The position numbers were made by a program, and so were the translations under genes. The notes beneath the pieces are model-generated. The model was given only the letters and a program-made list of their open reading frames with translations. It was not told where the DNA came from and did no database searches. From Gemmatimonadota bacterium (GTDB lineage Bacteria; JAAXHH01): a stretch of DNA of 64,000 bases. Below, piece after piece: positions 8,938 through 17,398 of this stretch (positions are counted from its first letter, which is position 1; the number at the start of each line of letters is the position of its first letter). Location of the stretch: assembly GCA_009838645.1 (NCBI GenBank), contig VXRC01000038.1, positions 62,001 through 126,000 on the forward strand. Reading direction: 5' to 3'.

Positions 8938-9696
8938 ATGGTAAAACTGAGTGTATGCGTAGACCAGGTCGCCGCCCTTCGGAATATCGCGAAACGGGGG
9001 GAACCCGATCCCATGACTGCGGTAATGATGTCCCAGGTGAGCGGCGCGGACGCCGTAACGATTTCGTGGGCTGCCGCCGATTCGCTCTACCTGGGCGGGG
9101 AATATGAAATCATCAGGCAACTCGTGCACACGCACCTTAACCTGATCGCACCGCCGGACCTGGAAGTACTGCGTAGTATCTTGACGATTTCGCCCGATAT
9201 GGTTACCCTTGTTCCCGAGGGTTACGGGCACGCCGGCCTGAGAAACGACTGGTCCGATTCCTCATGGCCCGAAGGCGATTCCCTGGAACGGCCGGTGGAA
9301 CGCATGCTGAAGGCCCTGCAGGAAAAAGGGATCCTGACGAGCATATTGATCACGCCCACCGCTTCGCACGTCCGGCAATGCGCCGAATTCAAGGCAGACT
9401 ACGTCCACCTTGACGCAAGCCGGTTCGTACAGGCCGCCGACCCCGAAGAGAAGGGCCGGATGTTCCAGGAAATCGCCGGTACGGCCAGGACCGCGTCACG
9501 TTTGAACATGGGCGTTACCCTGGGACGGGGCGTCGATTACCGGACGGCGGCGGATCTGGCGGGTATCGCCGAGGTGGAGGAAGTGGTGGTAGGCTACGCC
9601 GTGGCCGTGCGGGCGATGACCATCGGGTTCGAGCAAGCCGTCCGCGACCTGGTCGGCATCATCCGCCACGCGCCGAGGTCCCAGGCAGACTGGTAA
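8938..9696 (+). CDS. PdxJ-fold protein lacking PdxJ catalytic residues
   Basis: The overall match to pyridoxine-5'-phosphate synthase is clear along the whole 252 residues (LSVCVDQVAALRN; GADAVTISW; HLNLI; LVPEG; GIAEVEEVVVGYAVAVRAMTIG). Aligned by eye with E. coli PdxJ, however, the active-site residues are gone. The His of the NIDH motif is Gln10. The VHLRE motif is IS-W-A-A (Ser43 and Ala45 instead of His and Arg). The NLE glutamate is Ile70, the AGHG histidine is Arg197 region, and the IGHA histidine is Tyr220. It is therefore unlikely to make pyridoxine phosphate. The neighbours are SecD-like and SecF-like genes, with a 1-base gap to the former. Confidence 0.75.
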   Translation: MVKLSVCVDQVAALRNIAKRGEPDPMTAVMMSQVSGADAVTISWAAADSLYLGGEYEIIRQLVHTHLNLIAPPDLEVLRSILTISPDMVTLVPEGYGHAGLRNDWSDSSWPEGDSLERPVERMLKALQEKGILTSILITPTASHVRQCAEFKADYVHLDASRFVQAADPEEKGRMFQEIAGTARTASRLNMGVTLGRGVDYRTAADLAGIAEVEEVVVGYAVAVRAMTIGFEQAVRDLVGIIRHAPRSQADW

Positions 9697-9697
9697 C

Positions 9698-11425
9698 GTG
9701 GCCAACCGTGCCGCACTCGGAAGCGGTCCCGAAAGGAACAGTACCATTCTCAAGCGCATTTCATTTCTGGTGTTTCTCGCCGTCACCCTGCTAGGCGCGG
9801 TCCTGGTCTCCCCGACCATCAGGCTGTGGTTTTCGTCTCCCGAGTCCATCGAAGCGCTTGCGCCCGAAGAAAGGAAAGCGCTTTACAGCCAGTCCACGGT
9901 ACCGGGCATCGACCTGGCCGGCGGTTATCGGCTAGCTGTAAGCACGGACCTTTCCCGGTTCACGGAACGGGGCAGGACCCGGGCGGTGGAAGGCCTGGTC
10001 GAGAACTGGCGGCGGCGCCTTAACGCCTTCGGGATCTCCGAACCGGTCATTACCGCGCGGGAGAACGACACGTTCGAAATCGTCGTTCCCCTGAGCGCGG
10101 ACACCGGTCTCATAAGCAGGATAATCCGGGAATCGGGCGAGATCACACTGCATTTGTTCAAGGACGGCGCGGAAGTACAGGCCTTGCGGCAACGTATTGA
10201 CGATGCCCTTCGTGAGCGGACCTCGTCCGCCGCGGCCACGTCCGCCGGAAATGGCGGCCAGGAATCGGCGATAACGGTAGGACCGGAATCGGCCGGATCC
10301 GGGGGATCGGCATCGACCGGGCCGGGCGAATTCAGCGCGTTGCTTGCAAGCATTACGGTGGAGGAAGGGATCGGGGACATCGCGGTCCGGGAAGACAACC
10401 TGGATGCCGTACAGGCCATACTGGCCGATTCAACGGTACAGGCCGGCATTAGGGCCTTCAACCTGGCCAATCCGCCCGCCGGCTCCTTCGCATGGGCTTC
10501 CGTCCCGGTGGAACGCGGAGGCAGGCTGTTCCATCCGCTCTACTTCATCAATCAGGATATCGACCTCAACGTGCAGCCGGTGGCGTCGGCCGTGGTCAGC
10601 GACGCTTCGGTAACGGTGAACCGGGGCGCGTACGCGGTACGCCTGTTCCTGCAGGACGAGGGCAGGGAGAGTCTGGCCAACCTGTCCAGCGCCAACGCGG
10701 GAAACCGTGTTGCCATCAAGATGAATGACCAGGTGTACGTGAAGTTGAGTATACAGGGCAGAATACCCGACGGACGGATAGAAGTACCTGGCGGAGACTC
10801 GCTGGAAGAGGCCCGCGCCCTTGCGGTCATCCTGGAATCCGAGTCGCCGCCCCTGGACGTGGCGCTCCTGGATCAGCCGGCGGATGCGCCCTCACCGCTG
10901 GGTGAAGGGGCCGCGGACAGCGCGGCCGGCGCCGGCGCGATCGGTCTCGGATTGCTCTGCGCATTGTTCGTTATCCGGTACCGGGCCGCCGGCCTGCTTT
11001 TCGTTATGGGGATGCTGCACTTTCTGATCATGACCGGAGCGGTACTGAGGCTGTGGAACATCGCCGGGATTGCGCCATATTTCACGCTTGCCGGCGCGGT
11101 GGGTTTACTCGGAGCGGTGCTTGTCTTCTCCTCCGTGCATCTCTGGATCTTCGAATACCTCCGGGCGGAATCCGGGACGGAATCTTCGGTCCGCCAGGAC
11201 GTCATGGCCTCGCTCGAGAAGATCAGGCCTGTCCTGGTCTGGACCCATGTCATGCTGCTGCTCGTATCGGTGAGCCTGGTCGTAGTCGGCACCGACGCCG
11301 TCGTCAATTTCGGCCTCGTGCTGTTCTCCGGCGCGGCCGGCAGCCTGCTCACCTGCATGTGCTGGACGAACATGCTGCTGTCCTCCCTGGTGGCGGACTG
11401 GCAGATCAGAAAGTTGAGCGTATGA
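9698..11425 (+). CDS. SecD-like membrane protein with degenerate proton-relay motif
   Basis: Layout follows SecD: an N-terminal membrane helix (residues ~20-40), then GIDLAGGYRL, which corresponds to the SecD GLDLQGG motif. A P1-type periplasmic region follows (SVTVNRGAYAVRLFLQDEG...), then about five C-terminal helices. The helix that in SecD reads GMAVDAN-V-L-I-F-E-R reads VFSSVHLWIFEYLRAE here, so the conserved aspartate is missing. The P1 region also holds a Ser/Gly-rich insertion around residues 175-210. Start GTG 9698 follows the previous stop by one base. The gene probably descends from secD but cannot work by the standard proton-driven mechanism. Canonical secDF is presumably elsewhere in the genome (inference). 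Confidence 0.7.
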   Translation: MANRAALGSGPERNSTILKRISFLVFLAVTLLGAVLVSPTIRLWFSSPESIEALAPEERKALYSQSTVPGIDLAGGYRLAVSTDLSRFTERGRTRAVEGLVENWRRRLNAFGISEPVITARENDTFEIVVPLSADTGLISRIIRESGEITLHLFKDGAEVQALRQRIDDALRERTSSAAATSAGNGGQESAITVGPESAGSGGSASTGPGEFSALLASITVEEGIGDIAVREDNLDAVQAILADSTVQAGIRAFNLANPPAGSFAWASVPVERGGRLFHPLYFINQDIDLNVQPVASAVVSDASVTVNRGAYAVRLFLQDEGRESLANLSSANAGNRVAIKMNDQVYVKLSIQGRIPDGRIEVPGGDSLEEARALAVILESESPPLDVALLDQPADAPSPLGEGAADSAAGAGAIGLGLLCALFVIRYRAAGLLFVMGMLHFLIMTGAVLRLWNIAGIAPYFTLAGAVGLLGAVLVFSSVHLWIFEYLRAESGTESSVRQDVMASLEKIRPVLVWTHVMLLLVSVSLVVVGTDAVVNFGLVLFSGAAGSLLTCMCWTNMLLSSLVADWQIRKLSV

Positions 11426-12273
11426 TGGAAAATGGACTCGCCGCACTGTACAGAAAACTGATCGACCGGCCGGGGGGCGTTTACACCTTCGCCGTCATAC
11501 TGGCCGCGGCGGGGATTGCCGCGCCGACGACGAAGGCCGAACATGCCGTCGACGACGGCGTGATGGCGCTGCTGCTTTCCGGCGACCTGCTCTTCGGCCT
11601 TTTTGTGACCATGCTGATTGTACTGGTCATCGTCGGCGCGCGGATCGACGACCGGCCGGGCAAAAGCATCGCGCTGGCCCTCGGCGTAATGGCGGTCGGC
11701 AGCATCGTACGGATGCTGCTCCCCTTTTCCCGTTCGATCGGCTGGCTGGCGGAATGGAACGGGGCCATGCTCGGTATCATGATCATCACCCTCTACCTGT
11801 CGCTCCGCATAGGCGCTCGATTCGCCGTGGCGGCCATGGGCTGTGCCCTTTACACCATGTTCGTCACGGCGGGGATAACCCTTAGCCTGGCAGATCGGAT
11901 TACGGTGCCGGGAATCTTGACGCTGACGTCCGTGGGGGCCCTGGCGGTGGTCCTGGCTTTCCTGGGTTACAGCCTGGTCAGGAGCCGGATTGAATCCGCG
12001 CGGCGGGATCCGGTCAGCCATTCCGTGCGTACCGGCATGGTGCAGGCCATGCCCTTTCTGGTGCTGGCCGGCCTGGCCGTGCTGTTGTTCGCCGCTCCGC
12101 TGGCCCTCGTCACGGACGGTCCCCTGCGTGATTTCGGTCTGTACCTGATGGTCGGCGGTCCGATGGGCGCATGCGCCGCGTTGATGTCCGCGATTCCGCT
12201 CGCCGCGATGACCCAAAACATCCGGTTCGAGGCCGCCCCGCCCGCACGGCGTGGAGGCCGCCGGCAGCGATAA
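11422..12273 (+). CDS. SecF-like multi-pass membrane protein, degenerate
   Basis: This 283-residue protein has six or seven hydrophobic helices and starts with an ATGA overlap on the SecD-like gene. A region reading LYTMFVTAGITLSLAD, then LTSVGALAVVLAFLGYSLV and a basic segment RSRIESAR, mirrors the SecF order of GFTLSL, LTIIGYSIND and R-x-R-E. The polar residues after GYS (the Asn/Asp pair) are replaced by LVRSR. The large periplasmic P4-like domain of SecF is absent. The final codons and stop lie inside a 19-bp tandem repeat. A further start at ATG 11425 would change only one residue. Confidence 0.6.
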   Translation: MMENGLAALYRKLIDRPGGVYTFAVILAAAGIAAPTTKAEHAVDDGVMALLLSGDLLFGLFVTMLIVLVIVGARIDDRPGKSIALALGVMAVGSIVRMLLPFSRSIGWLAEWNGAMLGIMIITLYLSLRIGARFAVAAMGCALYTMFVTAGITLSLADRITVPGILTLTSVGALAVVLAFLGYSLVRSRIESARRDPVSHSVRTGMVQAMPFLVLAGLAVLLFAAPLALVTDGPLRDFGLYLMVGGPMGACAALMSAIPLAAMTQNIRFEAAPPARRGGRRQR

Positions 12274-12346
12274 GGGCCGCCGGCAGCGATAAGGGCCGCC
12301 GGCAGCGATAAGGGCCGCCGGCAGCGGCAGGGCCGGCAGCGGCAAG
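12256..12346 (+). repeat. 19-bp tandem repeat across the SecF-like stop codon
   Basis: The unit GGCCGCCGGCAGCGATAAG occurs three times from 12256 (12256-12274, 12275-12293, 12294-12312), followed by a degraded copy and further GGCAGC-rich sequence to about 12346. The TAA in the first copy is the stop codon of the upstream gene. GCCGGC cores are self-complementary, so the transcript can fold into short hairpins. Confidence 0.9.
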
Positions 12347-12406
12347 CGCCTGGCTGAGGCGGTAAACGCCTGTCAGGCAACCCGTTTCGCGGACGCCAGG
12401 AGTATC

Positions 12407-13924
12407 ATGGCCGACCAGCCCAACATCCTCCTGATCCTGTCCGACCAGATGGTCGCCGCTTTGACCGGGGCTTATGGCCATCCCGTCGTACGGACCCCCA
12501 ACCTGGACCGCATGGTGGAAACCGGGGTGCGTTACGATGCCGCCTACACTCCTTTCCCCCTCTGCGCGCCCGGTCGGGCCTGCCTGATGACGGGAAGGCA
12601 TGCATCGGAAATCGGCGCATGGGACAACGGCGCATTGCTGGCCGCCGACCAGCCGACATTTGCCCACTACCTGGCCCGTGCCGGTTACGATACCGTGCTG
12701 TCCGGCAAGATGCACTTCATCGGACCGGACCAGCTGCACGGGTTCAGGATGCGGCTGACTACCGACATCTATTCCTCGGATTTCGACTGGGTCAAGCCGG
12801 AGTGGATCCGCCTGAAGGAGACCGGCGGCGAGGACTGCGAGCGGGTGATGGCCGACCGGCCGGCCTACAACGCGGCGGGGTACACGGGCGACGGCGTCCG
12901 GATCGGCGTCTGGCACAACGCCCTCAGCTACGACGAGGAAACCCACTTCCGCGCGGTCGAGTACCTGCGGTCCAGGAAGCCGGGCGGGGGAGAGGAACCG
13001 TTCCTGCTGTGCGCGTCCTATCACCATCCCCACGAACCGTTCTGGCCGCCCGAGTCCTACTGGGCCCGGTTCGAAGGATCGGAAATCGAACTGCCCGGGT
13101 TCCCGGCCGACCTGGATGAACGCCATTCCATGATGGACCGGAACCTGAACGCTTATCACGGTACCGGCCGTTACGACCTGCGGGACGAAGAGGGTCTCTA
13201 CCGGCTACGCCGCGCCTATTTCGCGCTGGTGAGCTACATGGACGACAAGGTCGGCGGCCTGCTGGATACCCTGGACGAGACCGGCCTCGCGGAAAACACG
13301 GTGGTGGTATTCGCCAGCGACCACGGCGACATGCTGTGCGAACGCGGCATGGTGCAGAAGCGGTGTTTCTACGAGTGGTCCTGCCGGGTGCCCCTCATCG
13401 TTCGCTATCCGGACGGCTGGCGGGCGGGGACGACCTGTCCCCATCCCGTGTCCCTCATCGATCTGCTGCCGACCTTCTGCGACCTCGCGGGCGTCGAGGA
13501 CCGGCTTCCCCACGACGGCAAAAGCCTGGTCTCGTCCTCCGCGGACGAAGCGGACCGCGTGGTCTTCGCCCAGGCCCACGAGGCCGTGGGCATGCCCTGC
13601 ATCATGGCGCGGCAGGGACGGTACAAGTACCATTACATCCACGGGTACGCGCCCCGTCTTTTTGACCTGGACGACGATCCGGGCGAATGGCATGATCTCT
13701 CCTGCAATGACGCGCACCGCCAGGTGGAGTCCCGGCTTCGCGACCGGATCCTCGATCGCTTCGATCCGGATGCCATCGCGTCGGCCAACCTGTCCAGCCT
13801 GTACCGGCGGCGTCTGATCCGGGACACCATGGCGCGTCACGGACGGACGTGGAGCCACGATCCGGAATTCGATCATCGCCGCGGCGCCATGAACCAGTAC
13901 GTGCCGCCGTCCGGCCAACAGTGA
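12407..13924 (+). CDS. Choline-sulfatase-like sulfatase (BetC-type)
   Basis: The N-terminus PNILLILSDQM and the formylglycine motif LCAPGRACLMTGR mark a type I sulfatase whose Cys is converted by a sulfatase-maturating enzyme. Segments such as LSGKMHFIGPDQLHGF and LTTDIYSSDFDW are characteristic of the BetC choline-sulfatase clade, as is the short C-terminal domain (residues ~450-505). VFASDHGDMLCERG supplies the second metal site. No signal peptide is seen, so the enzyme should be cytoplasmic, like BetC. The start ATG 12407 has AGGAG 8 bases upstream. A Gfo/Idh/MocA oxidoreductase follows after 51 bases. Substrate specificity for choline sulfate is inference. Confidence 0.82.
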   Translation: MADQPNILLILSDQMVAALTGAYGHPVVRTPNLDRMVETGVRYDAAYTPFPLCAPGRACLMTGRHASEIGAWDNGALLAADQPTFAHYLARAGYDTVLSGKMHFIGPDQLHGFRMRLTTDIYSSDFDWVKPEWIRLKETGGEDCERVMADRPAYNAAGYTGDGVRIGVWHNALSYDEETHFRAVEYLRSRKPGGGEEPFLLCASYHHPHEPFWPPESYWARFEGSEIELPGFPADLDERHSMMDRNLNAYHGTGRYDLRDEEGLYRLRRAYFALVSYMDDKVGGLLDTLDETGLAENTVVVFASDHGDMLCERGMVQKRCFYEWSCRVPLIVRYPDGWRAGTTCPHPVSLIDLLPTFCDLAGVEDRLPHDGKSLVSSSADEADRVVFAQAHEAVGMPCIMARQGRYKYHYIHGYAPRLFDLDDDPGEWHDLSCNDAHRQVESRLRDRILDRFDPDAIASANLSSLYRRRLIRDTMARHGRTWSHDPEFDHRRGAMNQYVPPSGQQ

Positions 13925-13975
13925 AACCCGTAGCCAGCCCAACTTAAAGGGCGGGCATCCCCAGGGAGGCAGTCC

Positions 13976-14929
13976 ATGCTGCGCGCAGGCTTTATAGGCG
14001 CCGGGGGCCGTTCCCAGAGCGCGCACTATCCGGCGGTCGCCCGGTTGCCGGACGTCGAGATGACCGCCGTGTGCGAACTGGACGAGACGCGCCTGGCACA
14101 GGTAACCGAACGCTACGACTTTCCTCATGTCTATACGGACCACCGAGCCATGCTGGCGGAAGTGGAGCTGGACGTGGTCTACTGCGTCATGCACGAGAAG
14201 TGGTTGCTCCAGCCGGCCTTGGACTGCCTTCAGGCCGGAAAGCACATCTTCATCGAGAAACCCCCCGGGAAGAACAGCGATGAAACGCGGCAGTTGCTGG
14301 ACGCGGCCGTGGAGCACGACGTGTACGCCATGGTGGGCTATCAACGACGTTACACCACGGTGGTCCGCGAGGCCATACGCCGCGTACGCGCGAAGGGACT
14401 GGTCTCCCATGCCGTGACCACCTTCAACAAGAAGCTGTTCTACGACAAGCCGGCGGTCTCCACGACCCTGTGGGACGACGTGACCCACGTGGTTGACCTG
14501 CTGCGGTACATGGTGGGCAGCGAACCCGTCGAAGTAACCCGCTACCGTGACAAGTTCGATTCCGTCAGTTGGAATCACTACACGGCGCTGGTCCGTTTCG
14601 CCAGCGGCGCCACGGGTGTCGTATTCGGAAACCGGGCCTCCGGCGGCCGGGTGCTGAGCGCGGAGCTGCACGGCGTGGGCATCGGCTGCTACATGAAGCT
14701 GCCCGAGGAAATCGACATCCGGGAGGACGATCGGCAGACCGTAATGCAGGGCTGGGAGATCAACGGCGACGACCCGGAAGATACGCCCCGTTACGAGGGT
14801 GCGCTCGCCATGCACGAGCATTTCGTGGAATCCGTACGCAACCAGACCATCCCCGTCAGCGATCTTAGGGACGTCATACATACCATCCGGCTCGTGGACT
14901 GGATCGAAACGGGACAGTGCCCCGACTAG
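13976..14929 (+). CDS. Gfo/Idh/MocA-family NAD(P)-dependent oxidoreductase
   Basis: An N-terminal Rossmann domain begins MLRAGFIGAGGRSQSAHYPA. The family motif IFIEKPPGK (the EKP lysine) is near residue 95, followed by an alpha/beta domain with DVTHVVDLLRYM at the site of the catalytic His. GGAGG lies just upstream of ATG 13976. At 317 residues it is in the normal family range. Enzymes of this type oxidise sugars, inositols or other polyols with NAD(P). Position after the sulfatase suggests a catabolic cassette for a sulfated compound, but the substrate cannot be read from sequence. Confidence 0.85.
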   Translation: MLRAGFIGAGGRSQSAHYPAVARLPDVEMTAVCELDETRLAQVTERYDFPHVYTDHRAMLAEVELDVVYCVMHEKWLLQPALDCLQAGKHIFIEKPPGKNSDETRQLLDAAVEHDVYAMVGYQRRYTTVVREAIRRVRAKGLVSHAVTTFNKKLFYDKPAVSTTLWDDVTHVVDLLRYMVGSEPVEVTRYRDKFDSVSWNHYTALVRFASGATGVVFGNRASGGRVLSAELHGVGIGCYMKLPEEIDIREDDRQTVMQGWEINGDDPEDTPRYEGALAMHEHFVESVRNQTIPVSDLRDVIHTIRLVDWIETGQCPD

Positions 14930-14947
14930 GCGCCGCCCGCCTTCATC

Positions 14948-15397
14948 ATGGAACGGCTCAATTTCCCGGAATACGGATTCGAAATCGATTCGGATGAAGC
15001 GGGCCGCAGGATCATTTTCGACCCGATCCGGCGCAGGTTCGTCCGACTGACGCCCGAGGAGTGGGTCCGGCAGCACCTGGTGCGGTACCTGGTGGAGGAC
15101 CGGGGCTTTCCCGCGGGCTTTGCCGCCGTGGAAAAGGGATTCCAGTACGCCGGAACGGCCGTTCGCGCCGACGTGATCATGCACGACCTGAAGGGACGGC
15201 CGGTGCTCATGGGCGAATGCAAGGCGCCGGACGTGCGGGTAACCGAAGCGGTATTCGAGCAGCTGGCCCGGTACAATTCGGTCATCAACGCCCGGTTCCT
15301 GGTGGCCACCAACGGCAAGACACACTTCTGCTGCGAGCACAAAACCGGCGGGGGATATGCCTTTCTGCCGGAACTGCCTGAATTCGAGCGTGCCTGA
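14948..15397 (+). CDS. Small HsdR-N-type nuclease-fold protein
   Basis: The 149 residues match the HSDR_N_2 family, the N-terminal restriction-endonuclease-like domain of type I R proteins found as a free-standing protein in many FCB bacteria. The PD-(D/E)xK core is visible: A-D-V-I-M in strand 2, then PVLMGECKAP (E-x-K), and later ARFLVATNGKTHFCCE. The N-terminus RRRFVRLTPEEWVRQHLVRYLV is the family's helical lead-in. No HsdM, HsdS or helicase domain is nearby, so this is not a complete restriction system. ATG 14948 is 18 bases after the previous stop. Confidence 0.75.
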   Translation: MERLNFPEYGFEIDSDEAGRRIIFDPIRRRFVRLTPEEWVRQHLVRYLVEDRGFPAGFAAVEKGFQYAGTAVRADVIMHDLKGRPVLMGECKAPDVRVTEAVFEQLARYNSVINARFLVATNGKTHFCCEHKTGGGYAFLPELPEFERA

Positions 15398-15417
15398 GAA
15401 GCCTGAGGAGTTCGAAC

Positions 15418-16221
15418 GTGCCGGAAAGACTGGAATTGGTCGCGAGGGAGACGCTGGAACAGCGGGTTGAAGCCCTGGACCAGGACGGCTATGTCTATTT
15501 TTCAAGTGCGCTTGCAGATGATGAAGTCGTCGAACTGCGCGATGCCATGGACCGGCTGGAAGCGCGGTCCGAAGAGTTCGACCGGCACACGAACCCAGAT
15601 TCCCACGGTTTTCTCAACAAGTCCATCAACAACGTGTTTAACCGGGACCCGCTGTTTCTGTCCTATCTGGACCGCCCGGATGTCATCGACGTGGTCGAAG
15701 CCGCCCATGGACCGGACTGTCACGTAATCGGCATGACGGCGTGGATGACGGGCCCGGGCCGGCCGGACCAGGGCGTCCACGTGGACTGGCAGCCGCTGGA
15801 GCTGCCGGAGGACGTCATGGACGATCCCCGTGTCCATGTGCCGGTGTACATCACCACGGCCCACTTCTATCTCAACGATATCTACGAGGAACTTGGCCCC
15901 ACGCAGTTCATTCCGGGCAGCCACCGCGCGGGCCGCTGTCCGTCCAATGGCGAATCCACCTGGCGCGGAGTCGAACCGCGGAGCATACTGTGTTCGGCCG
16001 GCGACGCCGTCCTCTTCCGCTGCGAAGTCTGGCACCGCGGGACGGCGAATACGAGCGGCCGGATGCGCTACCTGCTCCAGGTCCACTACGCACAGCGCAT
16101 GATCACGCAGAAGTTTCCGCCCTACCTGAACCGATTCCAGTTCGACCCGGCCATCCTGTCCCGGGCTACGGCCCGCCAGCGGCGGTTGCTCGGCGAGCAT
16201 GTTCAAAGCAATTACGACTGA
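15418..16221 (+). CDS. Phytanoyl-CoA dioxygenase (PhyH)-family Fe(II)/2-oxoglutarate oxygenase
   Basis: The double-stranded beta-helix iron site is visible as H-V-D in GVHVDWQ (about residue 122) and the distal histidine in EVWHRGTANTSGRMRY, which also carries the Arg for 2-oxoglutarate. GPTQFIPGSHRAG is the PhyH signature turn. GTG 15418 follows an AGGAG-like sequence. At 267 residues the length is typical. Members hydroxylate diverse small molecules; in bacteria rich in this family most have no assigned substrate. One of four PhyH genes in the window. Confidence 0.85.
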   Translation: MPERLELVARETLEQRVEALDQDGYVYFSSALADDEVVELRDAMDRLEARSEEFDRHTNPDSHGFLNKSINNVFNRDPLFLSYLDRPDVIDVVEAAHGPDCHVIGMTAWMTGPGRPDQGVHVDWQPLELPEDVMDDPRVHVPVYITTAHFYLNDIYEELGPTQFIPGSHRAGRCPSNGESTWRGVEPRSILCSAGDAVLFRCEVWHRGTANTSGRMRYLLQVHYAQRMITQKFPPYLNRFQFDPAILSRATARQRRLLGEHVQSNYD

Positions 16222-16310
16222 TTTTGGAATCACGGAACCGTTATACATGCCATAGGTCGCGTTTCATCTACGCTACGTCATTCGGTCAATCTCATTCAGG
16301 AGGTAGTTTA

Positions 16311-17297
16311 ATGAAATCCGCGAAGTTCGTAATCGTTTTCCTTCTGACCGTCGGTTTCCTCTTCCAGTCGAACGCCCAGACGCGGGAAGAAGGTCCGTGG
16401 TGGCCCCATCCCATCTGGGGCAAGGACGACCAGTCGGGCGGATCCAACTGGATCACGCCGGAGAAGGTGCTGAAGGCCCTTACCCTGGTCAAGACGGGCC
16501 AGATCTACGAGATCGGCCAGGTGTACAGCGCCGACATGCCGCTCTTCGGCCAGCGGACCTATTCCATGGTGCTGCCCGGTTCTCCCACGGGCGAGCCTAT
16601 GGGGACGAACAACCTGATCTATTACGACGAGTTCCTGGTGGCCGAAATCGGCCAGGTCGGCACGCAGTTCGACGGACCGGGCCACATCGGCGAGCGGATC
16701 ACGATGGCCGACGGAACGGAGAAGGACGTGTTCTACAACGGATTCACTAATGAGGAGATCAAGGGGCCCTACGGCCTGCTGAAGCTGGGCGTCGAGCACG
16801 TGGGACCCTTCATCACCCGCGGTATCCTCGTCGACGTGGCCGCGTACAAGGGCGTGGAATCCCTCGATCACGGCTACGAGGTCACCGTGGAGGACGTGGA
16901 AGGCGCGCTGGAGCGACAGGGCATAGCGATGGACAGTCTCGAGCCGGGCGACGCCTACTTCTTCCGGTACGGATGGGCCCGCCACTGGAACGACCCCGGT
17001 ACGTACAACGCCAGCCCGCCGGGTATCGGAATGGCCGTGGCCCGCTGGGTGGTCGAGAAGCAGGCTTCCATGATCGGCTCGGACCAGTGGACCACCGAAG
17101 TCGTGCCCAACCCGGACATCGGCAAGGCCTTTCCGGTCCACCAGGAGCTCATCACCCGGAACGGCGTGTGGAACCTCGAAAACATGAACTTCGACGAACT
17201 TTCAGGAGACGGTGTCTACGAGTTCCTGTTCATCCACACGCCCATCCGCTTCAAGGGCGCGACGGGCTCGCCGGCCCGGCCGATTGCCATCCGGTGA
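16311..17297 (+). CDS. Secreted cyclase-family (kynurenine-formamidase-like) metal hydrolase
   Basis: A signal peptide (MKSAKFVIVFLLTVGFLFQSNAQ) is predicted to be cleaved after the NAQ. The body matches the cyclase family (PF04199): YEIGQVYSADMPLF, then the metal motif VGTQFDGPGHIG. The usual first histidine of HxGTHxDxPxH is a glutamine (GTQFDGPGH), as in the secreted subgroup of the family. A strong AGGAGG precedes ATG 16311. The open frame extends much further upstream, overlapping the PhyH gene, but that part is not credible coding sequence. Likely hydrolysis of a cyclic ester or amide in the periplasm; substrate unknown. Confidence 0.83.
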   Translation: MKSAKFVIVFLLTVGFLFQSNAQTREEGPWWPHPIWGKDDQSGGSNWITPEKVLKALTLVKTGQIYEIGQVYSADMPLFGQRTYSMVLPGSPTGEPMGTNNLIYYDEFLVAEIGQVGTQFDGPGHIGERITMADGTEKDVFYNGFTNEEIKGPYGLLKLGVEHVGPFITRGILVDVAAYKGVESLDHGYEVTVEDVEGALERQGIAMDSLEPGDAYFFRYGWARHWNDPGTYNASPPGIGMAVARWVVEKQASMIGSDQWTTEVVPNPDIGKAFPVHQELITRNGVWNLENMNFDELSGDGVYEFLFIHTPIRFKGATGSPARPIAIR

Positions 17298-17348
17298 GTT
17301 TTAAAGCGTGTTTCCGGGAGAGATGTAGCGGGGATGTCAAAGCACAAA

Positions 17349-17370
17349 GGTCTCCTTGTAATCGGAGACC
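17349..17370. terminator. Hairpin between convergent genes (candidate bidirectional terminator)
   Basis: GGTCTCC (17349-17355) pairs perfectly with GGAGACC (17364-17370) across an 8-base loop. It lies between the ends of the cyclase (+) and the HNH lipoprotein (-). Only a weak T-run follows on the minus strand, so Rho-independent function is uncertain. Confidence 0.4.
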
Positions 17371-17398
17371 ATTGTGAAGGGGGTTATATGGAGACGGT

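Noticed and set aside
12256-12346. CRISPR-like array
   Set aside because: Units are 19 bp and contiguous, without spacers, and no cas genes are present.
14948-15397. Complete type I restriction system
   Set aside because: Only the N-terminal nuclease-like domain is present; there is no HsdM, HsdS or motor domain.
13205-15505. 766-codon open frame on the minus strand
   Set aside because: It is antisense to the sulfatase, Gfo/Idh/MocA and HsdR-N genes, and no domain is recognisable.
15741-16310. Upstream extension of the secreted cyclase frame
   Set aside because: It overlaps the PhyH gene. The signal peptide and strong Shine-Dalgarno at 16311 fix the start.
17349-17370. tRNA-like anticodon arm (stem with TTGTAATC loop)
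   Set aside because: The loop has 8 bases, and there is no D arm, T arm or acceptor stem around it. Treated as a hairpin only.
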